Positions 22,303-33,128 of a stretch of DNA of 64,000 nucleotides are shown here, piece by piece (positions within the stretch are counted from its first letter, which is position 1; every line of letters begins with the position of its first letter). Below the pieces are notes generated by a model. It saw only the letters and a program-made list of their open reading frames with translations, made no database searches and had not been told where the DNA came from. The stretch spans positions 22,040 to 86,039 of the forward strand of contig BDDD01006757.1 in NCBI GenBank assembly GCA_001972305.1, given 5' to 3'. A program made the position numbers and the translations under genes. This DNA comes from Cephalotus follicularis. Lineage: Eukaryota; Streptophyta; Magnoliopsida; Oxalidales; Cephalotaceae.

Positions 22303-25300
22303 GTTGGTGATGATGTTACCGTGCTTGATGCCTCTGGAAAATTTGTCATGCCAGGTTTGTTGTTCCTTCCTTATTGCTTCCTTTTGACCTTTATGTGTTC
22401 TAATAGATTGATCATGTTTTTTTAACTGTCGTAAGATCCTTTATACATGAGGAATTGATCCTCATACACACCTTGCTATGGATTGTATGGATTTTTTGAG
22501 TACTCAGACCGTTGATGACTTCTTCAGTGGTCAGGCTGCGGCACTGGCAGGTGGAACAACTATGCACATTGACTTTGTTATACCGGTTAATGGTAATCTA
22601 ATGGCAGGTTTTCAAGCCTATAAAAACAAAGCTAAGGTTTCTTGCATGGATTATGGTTTCCATATGGTTATTATCAAATGGGATGACGTTGTTTCAAGGG
22701 ATATGGAAATTATGGTTAAGGAGTAACCACTGTTGTTTCATCTTACCCTATTGGATGAAGGCGAACAGCTTCTTCTAGATATTTCTTGATTATTGAACTA
22801 AACAGAGTCATTTTTTGTTTCCCAACTTGCAGGTATCAACTCTTTCAAATTTTTCATGGCATACAAGGGGGCACTAATGGTCAGTTATGAGCATTGATGC
22901 GTTGGAAGAAGTAACAAAAGCTCGAAAATCAGGTTTTATAGAAATGTTCAACATTTTGCAATTCTGTTTATTGAGCATTAATGATACGGTAGTAGTATTA
23001 ATTTACTGTCTTAGAATACTGGTGTAGACAATATGATCTATACACATATAATGATGCCTTTTATTTTTTACATGTATAAAGGAAACTATTAGCACTTTCA
23101 CTAACTAATACAAAGACTAGGAGAATAGATGATAGCTTAATCAGTAATAGAGTTAATTGAACAATTATATGAGAGAAAACTCTAACAAGGGCCTCCACAA
23201 CTTTAATGTGTAAACATTTAGTTCATTTAAAGTCGCAAGAGACAGCCAGAGTTTTGATGATCCTACACCTTTCCTTTATTATTCTTTTATGAATGCCGAT
23301 GAGTAATTGGGTTCAGTTCCAAATTAACTATGGTCAATAATTGTATAACAAACTAAGGATGGGTTTTAGGTTTGAGGTTTCTAATATATTGGTCTATATG
23401 CATTGTTTGCTATTATTATCAATCCATTCTTGCTTTCTTTAATAAACATATTACCTACTCGCCCCAAAAGGTGATAGCATTCCTTGTTTGATGCTGACCT
23501 TGATTTAGCTGCATGGATGCTCCAAAGTGCATTCATTAGGTTCTTATGAGTTTTAATTTCTGATTTTAGCTTCAAGTCTAGTAGAAGAGACGAAAGGAAC
23601 AAAGGCAATAATGAATTTGTTGATTCTGTCTTATCTATCTTTTGATGAAAGACGATTGAGACAAGAAAGCTATAAAAAACACAAACACACACATACACAC
23701 AAAAACAAACGCACGCATGCTTGCAAACAAAACTACACACAATCACACACACACACAAATACGACAAATGAAATGACCAACACTCCACAACATGTGTTTC
23801 CACTTTATAGAAATCAATGTATTAGATTTGTGCATAATATTGAAGTTCTTTGTCTTTGTTTTTTAAATTCTAAAAAGATATTTAACTAAATACTCTGGTT
23901 TTTTTTTTCTATATTTTTTTGGATAGATAGGATCGATGGTTGGGTTGGGTTGGGTTACACATCCAAGGATAGCGCTCCGAAATCCCCTATACCCCTTCCC
24001 CCAAATCCGTCATGGAAACTGACAATGTAGGTATTGAGGAGAGGATGCATCTGGTTTGGGATACAATGGTGGTAAGCCACTATGGAGTTTTAGCTCAATC
24101 CTTAAAATTGAAAGTCTGGATTAGTATTATTGTTCTTCTGTAAACACTTTGCCTTTTTAAGACTCAAATTTTTAATATCTTTCAGGAATCTGGCCAAATA
24201 TCCGCCACTGACTATGTCCGGTTAACAGGCATTGAATGGTATGCTCTTCTGGGATTCTTTCAAGTAAATTATGATCATCATGCAAATATTACAAAGTATC
24301 TGAAGTTGCAAAGAGAAATGTTAGGAATTTTTTTTACCTGTTTGAACACTGGTATTTTATTTCTTATTTTACAGTGCTAGGATCTTCAACATATATCCAA
24401 GAAAAGGAGCTATACTTGCTAGGTGTAACACCCCGCGCCCACAGGGCAGACACGTGACATTACTCTCAATTTAATACACAAAATAATGGTCGGGACTAGC
24501 AATATAAAAATACGAAAAAACTTAAAACTTTGCAATACATATCAGTTGCGGAAGAAACAGTACAAATCCATCCATACAGTATAAAGCAAAGCTTTTACAA
24601 TACAGTCTTTTACACTACATCATCAATCCTTCAATACAGTATTACAATACAATACATAACAAATCAATCCTTTTGCTACGATGTCTCAATCAGCTTTGCG
24701 ATGCCCAAACGGTCATACAATCGAGTCGAGTCTTCAATCTTTCTGTCCGCTGCTACCTGCTGCCCTACCTATGCCGCACATAGAAGGTACAATAAAACCC
24801 CACCACGAGGATGGGGTTAGCCACACTGGCTAAGCAGAAACCCCATGCAGCATGTATGCATGTACAATGTGCAATATCGGTGACAATCTATACAATATCA
24901 ATGTGCAGTGTACAATATCAATGCATGACATAACAAATGTACATGTACAATTGGCGATCATACTATCTGTATGACAGTGGCCCATAACAGAGCATACGGA
25001 TAGGATCTATAATAATCAATCAATGGCAGACACTCAATGGTGGTGTATGAAACACCAAATCAATCAATCAATATCCTATAGAGCATGCGACCGAGTCAAT
25101 ACAATGTCAATCGGTTAGCGGTGATCAATCCCACAGAAGGTAGTCCTTCAAAAAGGGTGGGAGATCTATCTACGGTTTCCAGATTGATCAGGTCTGGAAC
25201 TCTAGATCTTCCAGCCTACTGGGTCTGATGCAGATATAATCATACTCAACCCAAACTCAAGCTTCAAAATAAGTTCAAGCAGTCACCACTCCAGAATAGA

Positions 25301-25957
25301 TACAAACATCTATGAGGGTTGGAGAGGGAAGGTAATTTTTAAATATTTTATTCTCTTCATTGACTTTTGAGGGAGGTGCAATTTTGTATGAGAAGGGTGA
25401 CATGGGGCCATATTTCTAAAATTGTTGCTCTATGAATCCTAGTATATGAAGTTACTGCTTCATTTGAAAGTTTATAAGAACTGCTGTGTCGAGAACAAAA
25501 GATATATATTCTTACTAAGGTTAAATAAGATTTTTACGCGGATTTTCGAATGGATCATTTGAAGACATACTCTTGGTTTGACCCTTGAGTTTGTCATGAC
25601 CCTATGCAATTGAAACATTCCTTGCTAAGCTTTGTTCAATGTAATCAAGGTCTTTCTAATAGATGCCCGTGCCTTGGACTCTCTCCCCCCCCTGTATGTG
25701 TGTGTGACACATAACATCCTCAGTCTTCTCATGCTTTGTTTTGTTTCATAGTCTTTGCTATGTTTTCTCAGGGAAAAGTTGAAGTGACAATTGCTGGTGG
25801 AAGAGTTGTCTGGGAAAATGATGAACTGAAGGTTGTTCCTGGTTCTGGAAAGTACATAGAGATGCCTCCCTTCAGTTATCTTTTTAATGGGATTGAGAAA
25901 GCAGATGCTCGGCATCTATCCTCGCTCAGAGCTCCAGTGAAGCGTTCCAATTCTTGA
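22303..25957 (+). pseudogene. PYD2: Captured dihydropyrimidinase gene fragment, copy 1
   Basis: Exon-like blocks with intron borders encode dihydropyrimidinase: VGDDVTVLDASGKFVMP (22303-22354); IDPHTH to SRDMEIMVKE (22452-22723), including the His-x-His metal-ligand motif; GINSFKFFMAYKGALMV fused to MSIDALEEVTKARKSG (22833-22932); EERMHLVWDTMV (to 24071); ESGQISATDYVR (24186-24238); ARIFNIYPRKGAILA (24375-24420), resuming at 25219-25331; and the C-terminal exon (25772-25957). The family enzyme hydrolyses dihydrouracil in pyrimidine catabolism. The first exons are absent, the central catalytic part is missing at the fusion in exon 3 (which also shifts frame), and a later exon is split by a 795-bp LTR fragment. 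It cannot encode an active enzyme. The family identification is firm. Confidence 0.88.
24424..25218 (-). repeat. gypsy-1-family LTR fragment inserted in a PYD2 exon
   Basis: Begins TGTAACACCCCGCG exactly like the gypsy-1 LTR at 3782 and follows it closely, with blocks such as ATGGTCGGGACTA, TGCTGCCCTACCTATGCCGC and AGATCTATCTAC, up to about position 4570 of that LTR. It is absent from the second PYD2 copy (30805), where the exon is continuous. The bases CTAGG and CTGGG border it. A partial LTR, inserted after the CACTA-2 segment was duplicated. Confidence 0.88.
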
Positions 25958-26334
25958 TGGTACCAGTAACACTTGTCTAAATAAAGTTGGAAGGAAAATT
26001 ATATACAATGCTTGTGAAGTTTGTTTGATTTTTCTTGATATTTAATAAACACAGATGAGTAAGCTCTTAATCACTGTAAAAAAAACATGTAAATTCTATC
26101 ATTAAGTAGAATGAATATGTTTTCCATTTTGGCGAAGTTATGATTTATTTTGCTTGCTATTCTGATCTTAAAAGAATAAACGGAAGTCATGAGTCAACAT
26201 AGTAAAAAATGATTCTAATATTTGTTGAAGAATACAGAAACTGTTTAGTTCTCTAGTGATGAACATGTCTCATCTACGGGTAAAAGCCATAAATCTATAA
26301 TTATGTCTAATTACGTAATGATGATCAGAGATTT

Positions 26335-26799
26335 AGTGAGTGGTCGGCACAACAATTCCCGACCACTACAACAATTCCCGACCGCTATAGCGGTCGGCAA
26401 ACAACTCATAAAATTAATCAAATTTCAAAAATTTATTTTATTTCCCGACCGCTTTTCAAACATTACCGACTGCCGGAACGGTCGGCAAACCTTTATAAAT
26501 TTTATCAAATTTCAAAATTTATTTTATTTCCCGACCACTTACAACATTCCCAGACTGCCAGGGCGGTCGGTAAAACCCTTATAAAATTAATTTTTTCTGA
26601 CACCGATCAACAGCAACCGCATCCCTTACCGACCGTTTTAGCGGTCGGTAAATGATAAAGGCGGTCGAGGAAACGGTCGGGCTATAATCGGTGACCCAAT
26701 TATAAGCGGCCGTCATTGCGGTCAGCGCGACGGTCGGGGAAACCTTTCGCCGACCGCTTTTAAGGTTTTCGGTCGGGAAATGGTCTTTTTCTAGTAGTG
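26335..26799 (+). repeat. CACTA-2 right end: subterminal and terminal repeats
   Basis: At least eight CCGACCGC or GCGGTCGG units, several as short palindromes (CCGACCGCTATAGCGGTCGG), spaced through 26340-26780 and ending in the 15-bp terminal repeat. This mirrors the left end. Confidence 0.88.
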
Positions 26800-27250
26800 T
26801 TCCTGATTTCTCTGGTCTTCCTTGCATACACAGTGAACAAATTGTCGAAATCCCAGGAGTTTTACTCCCGAAGACCCTTGTGTTTGACAGAGAAGAAAAG
26901 TATATATATGTGAGAGAAACTGATCAACCCTGGTATATTCTGTGTATGGAGTATTTATAGTCTTCTTCTTGGTCGTAACTGCTTGCATCATGGTGAAGTT
27001 ATTGGTCCCTAGAAAATTGTCTGATTTACGGCGGTGTTTCCTTATCTCCTCCTTTTCCTTATCTCATTATTTTTGTCATTATGACCATGATCTGATAGAG
27101 AATGAATTATCTCCTAGTTTATCTCCACAAATGAAAGAGTTCTTGAACGGTTGAATCAGTGCCTCAGTAATATAAGAATTTTTTTAATATCAATAATATT
27201 TTAATAATACATATACTTGTGATATTACATCATTTATAATTAATAATATT
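26800..27250 (+). other. CACTA-2 right flank, possible continuation of interrupted host sequence
   Basis: Starts with the TTC target duplication. Open plus-strand frames run through it, including one near 26942-27154 with a hydrophobic stretch (FIVFFLVVTACIMVKLL). The same flank recurs at 32400-32844. Family not recognised; it may be part of an old gene or chance open sequence. Confidence 0.35.
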
Positions 27251-27255
27251 AGACT

Positions 27256-27479
27256 TGTTATAAACTTAAGAGGTTAACTCACAAAAGAAGATTATACTAT
27301 AAAAAGATTCAGAGAGAAATTAAGAGAGAAAGTAAGAGAGAATAAAAGTTTTTCTTATTATGAATTCCTTAACTTCTTCTTAACAATACATTCATATTTA
27401 TAGGAGTTTAGGGGTTGTTGGAATAGTGTTTGATTGTTGGAATAGTAATTCACTATTCATGTTTGACAATTTTACAATA
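27256..27479 (-). repeat. copia-A 3' LTR (224 bp)
   Basis: Starts TGTTATAAACTTAAGAGG and ends TTTTACAATA on the plus strand. Next to it on the inner side lies CTCCCCATTG, a GGGGAG polypurine tract on the minus strand, as expected before a 3' LTR. Matches the LTR at 36115-36357 and the partial one at 32845-33046. Confidence 0.85.
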
Positions 27480-27712
27480 CTCCCCATTGAATTTCTATTC
27501 CATATTACTATGACTGCCTCGTTAAAACTTTATTAGAAAAAACCCATTGGGATAAAAACCTTTGCGAAGGAAAAAGAGTACAGTCTCCCCCTGAAACAAA
27601 ACTTCACAAGTTCTTGAACTGTATTAATGAAGATCTTTAATCTGACGCATCCCAATATCATGTCTGAGCTTCTTGAATGTAGTACCCGGTAATGCCTTCG
27701 TAAATAAATCCG

Positions 27713-28200
27713 CTAAATTGTCACTTGATCGGATTTGTTGTACATCAATATCACCATTTTTCTGACAGGTCTTGTGCAGTTTGCAAGATACAATAGTGCT
27801 CCAATTGCGCTAAGATAAGGAACTTCAGGTCCAATGATTTCTTCTCCTTCTTCTTGAGGATGAAATGGATCTTTCTTGGCATCAGTAGATCGAACTACCA
27901 TTGGAGTGCTCAGAGGATAAGCTTTGTCCATGTTGAATCGACTAAGAACCTTTTCAGTGTATGTGGATTGATGGATGAAGATCCCAGATGATATGTGCCT
28001 CACCTGTATACCAAGACAAAACTTTATTTTTCCAAGATCTTTCATTTCAAACTAACCTTTTAAATAGGTTGCAGTCTTTGTAAGTTCTTCAAAAGTACCT
28101 ACAAGATTTAAGTCATCCACATATACTGCAATAATAACACATCCATCGTTAGATTTTTTTGATAAAAATACATGGACATATTTGATCATTTGTATATCCT
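27713..28200 (-). pseudogene. copia-A reverse transcriptase C-terminal part
   Basis: The minus-strand translation has the copia RT catalytic box (AVYVDDLNLVG, about 28110-28145) followed by MKDLGKIKFCLGIQV and the PYLSAIGALLYLAN block that leads into RNase H. Typical plant copia. Fossil. Confidence 0.85.
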
Positions 28201-28209
28201 TCTTTGATT

Positions 28210-28536
28210 AAATATTCACTTAGTCGATTGTGCCCAAGCATTCAATGCTTTTGGCAGTACAACAGCTTTCAAGTGCTCAAATCTATCATTTAGGTTTTGC
28301 CACAATTTAAGTGGATTTTTAACAGTTAGATACTCATATTTCAGGCCATCATCAATATAATGCCTTAAGAAAATCAATGCAATGGCGCGTTCCTCATTTG
28401 TTGCTGCAGTTTCTTCCTCAATTGTGTGCCTTAATTTCTTAGCACTCAAATGCAGTTTCACATCAAGTACCCAAGATAGATATTTCTTTCCAGAAATATC
28501 AAGGGCAATGAATTTCCGATTCTCAATGTTTTCCAT
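28210..28536 (-). pseudogene. copia-A gag N-terminal part, extra copy
   Basis: The product begins MENIENRKFIALDISGKKYL and closely matches the gag start at 35546-35785. It is a UBN2-type copia Gag N terminus (WVLDVKLHLSAKKLRHTI). Its presence next to the RT part shows the element's rearrangement. Fossil. Confidence 0.85.
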
Positions 28537-28603
28537 TTTTACACTGAATCAAAATATAAAATAAATGTCATTTAAACATAATAAATAAAAAAAGTTTACT
28601 GTA

Positions 28604-28770
28604 ATAAAAAAAAATTCGGGACCTCATTGGTGCAATCATAGGCCACGCTCACTTTCCCCATATTTAATCAGAGCATGAGACCACTTGAGCATAATGGGGC
28701 TTGCCGAGACTCGAACGTCGGACCTCATGGATGAACGAGCGGCTTCCTACCACTAAGTCACCACCTCAAG
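28604..28770 (-). mobile_element. tRNA-derived SINE in the copia leader (copy 1)
   Basis: On the minus strand a pol III box A-like GACTTAGTGGTAGGAAGC is followed about 35 bases on by a box B GACGTTCGAGTCTCG, then a tRNA-unrelated body and a T-rich tail (about 28604-28615). The total is about 165 bp, the size of plant SINEs. It lies between the gag start and LTR-proximal sequence. The same unit recurs at 35852-36019, so it predates the duplication of the leader. Confidence 0.7.
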
Positions 28771-29153
28771 TGATGATAATCGTTTCCAAGATTAAATATA
28801 TATACATATATGATAATATCCTTACTTACATTATTAAATAGATCAAATGATAGATAATTACAATAATTAAAGTTGATCATAAAGTAAATAATGTAAATAT
28901 ATAAAGTAGTAAACGGGTTCTCACCTATACATCGTAAGGTGATACCGTTAGATATTAAATATATAGGTTCCCACTAAGTCTCGGACAATTCCAGTAGACA
29001 AATGGTACCTTAAGAACAATAAATCATTATAATGTTTCACACCACGTATATGGCGATTCGCACAGATAAGTAATATGCTGAAGTAATAATAGAGACATAC
29101 ATTTTCATACTCTGTCGGTACTCCGTACGAAATATGAAAACGCGAAACTTTAT
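28771..29153. other. AT-rich junction segment between copia leader and CACTA-2 copy
   Basis: The left part matches the leader of the copia element (GATGATAATCGTTTCCAA). The rest (about 28810-29153) is AT-rich and not recognised. It ends where similarity to CACTA-2 begins (TAGATATTTCTTG). Confidence 0.5.
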
Positions 29154-29210
29154 TAGATATTTCTTGATTATTGAACTAAACAGAGTCATTTTTTGTTTCC
29201 CAACTTGCAG

Positions 29211-31543
29211 GTATCAACTCTTTCAAATTTTTCATGGCATACAAGGGGGCACTAATGGTCAGTTATGAGCATTGATGCGTTGGAAGAAGTAACAAAAGCT
29301 CAAAAATCAAGTTTTATAGAAATGTTCAACATTTCACAATTCTGTTTATTGAGCATTAATGATACGATAGTAGTATTAATTTACTGTCTTAGAATACTGG
29401 TGTAGACAATATGATCTATACACATATAATGATGCCTTTTATTTTTTACATGTATAAAGGAAACTATTAGCACTTTCACTAACTAATACAAAGACTAGGA
29501 GAATAGATGATAGCTTAATCAGTAATAGAGTTAATTGAACAATTATATGAGAGAAAACTCTAACAAGGGCCTCCACAACTTTAATGTGTAAACATTTAGT
29601 TCATTTAAAGTCGCAAGAGACAGCCAGAGTTTTGATGATCCTACACCTTTCCTTTATTATTCTTTTATGAATGCCGATGAGTAATTGGGTTCAATTCCAA
29701 ATTAAATATGGTCAATAATTGTATAACAAACTAAGGATGGGTTTTAGGTTTGAGGTTTCTAATATATTGGTCTATATGCATTGTTTGCTATTATTATCAA
29801 TCCATTCTTGCTTTCTTTAATAAACATATTACCTACACGCCCCAAAAGGTGATAGCATTCCATGTTTGATGCTGACCTTGATTTAGCTGCATGGATGCTC
29901 CAAAGTGCATTCATTAGGTTCTTATGAGTTTTAATTTCTGATTTTAGCTTCAAGTCTAGTAGAAGAGACGAAAGGAACAAAGGCAATAATGAATTTGTTG
30001 ATTCTGTCTAATCTATCTTTTGATGAAAGACGATTGAGACAAGAAAGCTATAAAAAACACAAACACACACATACACACAAAAACAAACGCACGCATGCTT
30101 GCAAACAAAACTACACACAATCACACACACACACACACACAAATACGACAAATGAAATGACCAACACTCCGCAACATGTGTTTCCACTTTATAGAAATCA
30201 ATGTATTAGATTTGTGCATAATATTGAAGTTCTTTGTCTTTGTTTTTTAAATTCTAAAAAGATATTTAACTAAATACTCTGGTTTTTTTTTTCTATATTT
30301 TTTTGGATAGATAGGATCGATGGTTGGGTTGGGTTGGGTTACACATCCAAGGATAGCGCTCCGAAATCCCCTATACCCCTTCCCCCAAATCCGTCATGGA
30401 AACTGACAATGTAGGTATTGAGGAGAGGATGCATCTGGTTTAGGATACAATGGTGGTAAGCCACTATGGAGTTTTGGCTCAATCCTTAAAATTGAACGTC
30501 TGAATTAGTATTATTGTTCTTCTGTAAACACTTTGCCTTTTTAAGACTCAAATTTTTAATATCTTTCAGGAATCTGGCCAAATATTCGCCATTGACTATG
30601 TCCGGTTAACAGGCATTGAATGGTATGCTCTTCTGGGATTCTTTCAAGTAAATTATGATCATCATGCAAATATTACAATGTATCTGAAGTTGCAAAGAGA
30701 AATGTTAGGAATTTTTTTTTACCTGTTTGAACACTGGTATTTTATTTCTAATTTTACAGTGCTAGGATCTTCAACATATATCCAAGAAAAGGAGCTATAC
30801 TTGCTGGGTCTGATGCAGATATAATCATACTCAACCCAAACTCAAGCTTCGAAATAAGTTCAAGCAGCCACCACTCCAGAATATATACAAACATCTATGA
30901 GGGTTGGAGAGGGAAGGTAATTTTTAAATATTTTATTCTCTCCATTGACTTTTGAGGGATGTGCAATTTTGTATGAGAAGGGTGACCTGGGGCCATATTT
31001 CTAAAATTTTTGCTCTATCAATCCTAGTATATGAAGTTACTGCTTCATTTGAAAGTTTATAAGAACTAATGTGTCGAGAACAAAAGATATATATTCTTAC
31101 TAAGGTTAAATAAGATTTTTACGCAGATTTTCGAATGGATCATTTGAAGACATACTCTTGGTTTGACCCTTGAGTTTGTCATGACCCTATGCAATTGAAA
31201 CATTCCTTGCTAAGCTTTGTTCAATGTAATCAAGGTCTTTCTAATAGATGCTCGTGCCTTGGACTCTCTCTCTCCCCCCCTGTGTGTGTATGACACATAA
31301 CATCCGCAGTCTTCTCATGCTTTGTTTTGTTTCATAGTCTTTGCTATGTTTTCTCAGGGAAAAGTTGAAGTGACAATTGCTGGTGGAAGAGTTGTCTGGG
31401 AAAATGATGAACTGAAGGTTGTTCCTGGTTCTGGGAAGTACATAGAGATGCCTCCCTTCAGTTATCTTTTTAATGGGATTGAGAAAGCAGATGCTCGGCA
31501 TCTATCCTCGCTCAGAGCTCCAGTGAAGCGTTGCAATTCTTGA
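29211..31543 (+). pseudogene. PYD2: Captured dihydropyrimidinase gene fragment, copy 2
   Basis: The same exon blocks as copy 1 from the fused exon onward: GINSFKFFMAYKGALMV/MSIDALEEVTKA (29211-29310), EERMHLV (to 30455), ESGQIFAIDYVR-like (30570-30622), ARIFNIYPRKGAILAGSDAD and on to the end of that exon uninterrupted (30760-30916), and the C-terminal exon (31358-31543) ending at the same stop. It shares the central fusion with copy 1, so that defect predates duplication. It lacks the metal-binding His-x-His exon. One stop is visible in the EERMHLV exon (TGG in copy 1 is TAG here). Pseudogene. Confidence 0.87.
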
Positions 31544-31924
31544 TGGTACCAGTAACACTTGTCTAAATAAAGTTGGAAGGAAAATTATATATAATGCTTA
31601 TGAAGTTTGTTTGATTTGTCTTTATATTTAATAAGCACAGATGAGTAAGATCTTAATCACTGTAAAAAAAATATGTAAATGCTATCATTAAGTAGAATGA
31701 ATATGTTTTCCATTTTAGCGAAGTTATGATTTATTTTGCTTGCTATTCCGATCTTAAAAGAATAAACGCAATTCATGAGTCAACATAGTAAAAAATGATT
31801 CTTATATTTGTTGAAGAATACAGGAACTGCTTAGTTCTCTAGTGATGAACATGTCTCATCAACGGGTAAAAGCCAGAAATCTATAATTATGTCTAATTAC
31901 ATAATGATGATCAGAGATTTAGTG

Positions 31925-32399
31925 AGTGGTCGGCACAACAATTCCCGACCGCTACAACAATCCCCGACCGCTATAGCGGTAGGCAAACTACTCATAAAAT
32001 TAATTAAATTTCAAAAATTTATTTTATTTCCTGACCGCTTTTCAAACATTACCGACCGCCGGAATGGTCGGCAAACCTTTATAAATTTTATCAAATTTCA
32101 AAATTTATTTTATTTTCCGACCGCTTACAACATTCCCAGACCGCCAGGGCGGTCCGTAAAACCCTTATAAGATTAATTTTTTCTGACACCAATCAACAGC
32201 AACCGTATCCCTTACCGACCGTTTTAGCGGTCGGTAAATGATAAAGGCAGTCGGGGAAACGGTCTGGCTATAATCGGTGACCCAATTATAAGCGGCCGTC
32301 ATTGCGGTCAGCGCGGCGGTCGGGGAAACCTTTCTCCGACCGCTTTTAAGGTTTTCCCGACCGCTTTGGTGGTCGGAAAATGGTCTTTTTCTAGTAGTG
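31925..32399 (+). repeat. CACTA-2 copy: right subterminal repeats and terminus
   Basis: The same CCGACCGC/GCGGTCGG array as 26335-26799, with point differences and one extra unit near the end (CCGACCGCTTTGGTGGTCGG at about 32357). Confidence 0.85.
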
Positions 32400-32844
32400 T
32401 TCCTGATTTCTCTGGTCTTCCCTGCATACACAGTGAACAAATTATCGAAATCCCAAGAGTTTTACTCTCGAAGACCCTTGTGTTTGACAGAGAAGAAGAG
32501 TATATATATGTGAGAGAAACTGATCAACCATGGTATATTCTGTGTATGGAGTATTTATAGTCTTCTTCTTGGTCGTAACTGCTTGCATCATGGTGAAGTT
32601 ATTGGTCCCTAGAAAATTGTCTGATTTACGGCGGCGTTTCCTTATCTCATTATTTTTGTCATTATGGCCATGATCTGGTAGATAATGAATTATCTCCTAG
32701 TTTATCTCCACAAATGAAAGAGTTCTTGAACGGTTGAACACGTGTCAATGCCTCAGTAATATAAGAATTTTTTTAATATCAATAATATTTTAATAATTCA
32801 TATATTTGTGATATTACATCATTTATAGTTAATAATATTAGACT
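32400..32844 (+). other. Duplicate of the CACTA-2 right flank
   Basis: Matches 26800-27255, including the TTC at the transposon edge and AGACT beside the LTR. The short indels between copies include an ACACGTGT stretch present only here (about 32738-32745) and a CTCCTTTTCCTTAT stretch only in copy 1. Confidence 0.85.
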
Positions 32845-33046
32845 TGTTATAAACTTAAGAGGTTAACTCACAAAAGAAGATTATACTATAAAAAGATTCA
32901 GAGAGAAATTAAGAGAGAAAGTAAGAGAGAATAAGAGTTTTTCTTATTATGAATTCCTTAACTTCTTCTTAACAATACATTCCTATTTATAGGAGTTTAG
33001 AGGTTGTTGGAATAGTGTTTGGTTGTTAGAATAGTAATTCACTATT
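32845..33046 (-). repeat. copia-A third, partial LTR
   Basis: Starts TGTTATAAACTTAAGAGG after AGACT and follows the 27256 LTR to CACTATT, where it passes directly into copia coding-region sequence. It marks the right edge of the duplicated CACTA-2/flank/LTR segment. Confidence 0.85.
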
Positions 33047-33128
33047 AACTTTAATATATCGATAGAGCTTTCACTAGTTTTAGATATATCAATTCTTGCT
33101 GGAGCATTCACAGCTGGTATATAAGATT

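Larger units (their letters stand above)
21067..26799 (+). mobile_element. CACTA-2: Pack-CACTA transposon carrying PYD2 exons
   Basis: The ends CACTACTAGAAAAAG (21067-21081) and CTTTTTCTAGTAGTG (26785-26799) are perfect 15-bp inverted repeats flanked by TTC on both sides (21064-21066 and 26800-26802), the 3-bp duplication expected of CACTA. Both ends carry many CCGACCGC/GCGGTCGG subterminal repeats. No TNP2 or TAD sequence is seen inside; the interior holds exons and introns of a dihydropyrimidinase gene. It is therefore a non-autonomous element that captured a host gene fragment, including introns (a DNA-level capture). Confidence 0.88.
29154..32399 (+). mobile_element. CACTA-2 partial copy (3' part)
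   Basis: Matches 22776-26799 closely, about 97 percent or better by eye, excluding the LTR fragment found only in copy 1. It ends in the same CTTTTTCTAGTAGTG terminus followed by TTC. The left terminus and first PYD2 exons are absent. Because the right host flank is also copied, it arose by segmental duplication, not by transposition. Confidence 0.88.

Noticed and set aside
23381-23803. 140-codon minus-strand frame rich in Cys and Val
   Set aside because: Arises from reading a CA microsatellite in a PYD2 intron; broken in the second copy.
22303-25957. A functional PYD2 gene
   Set aside because: Missing first and central exons, a frame-shifting fusion and an LTR fragment in an exon.
28604-28770. 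A tRNA gene
   Set aside because: Pol III boxes are present but the sequence does not complete a tRNA cloverleaf and has a long unrelated body; better as a SINE.
29154-32399. Independent second transposition of CACTA-2
   Set aside because: The copy includes the host flank beyond the terminus and lacks its left end, so it is a segmental duplication.
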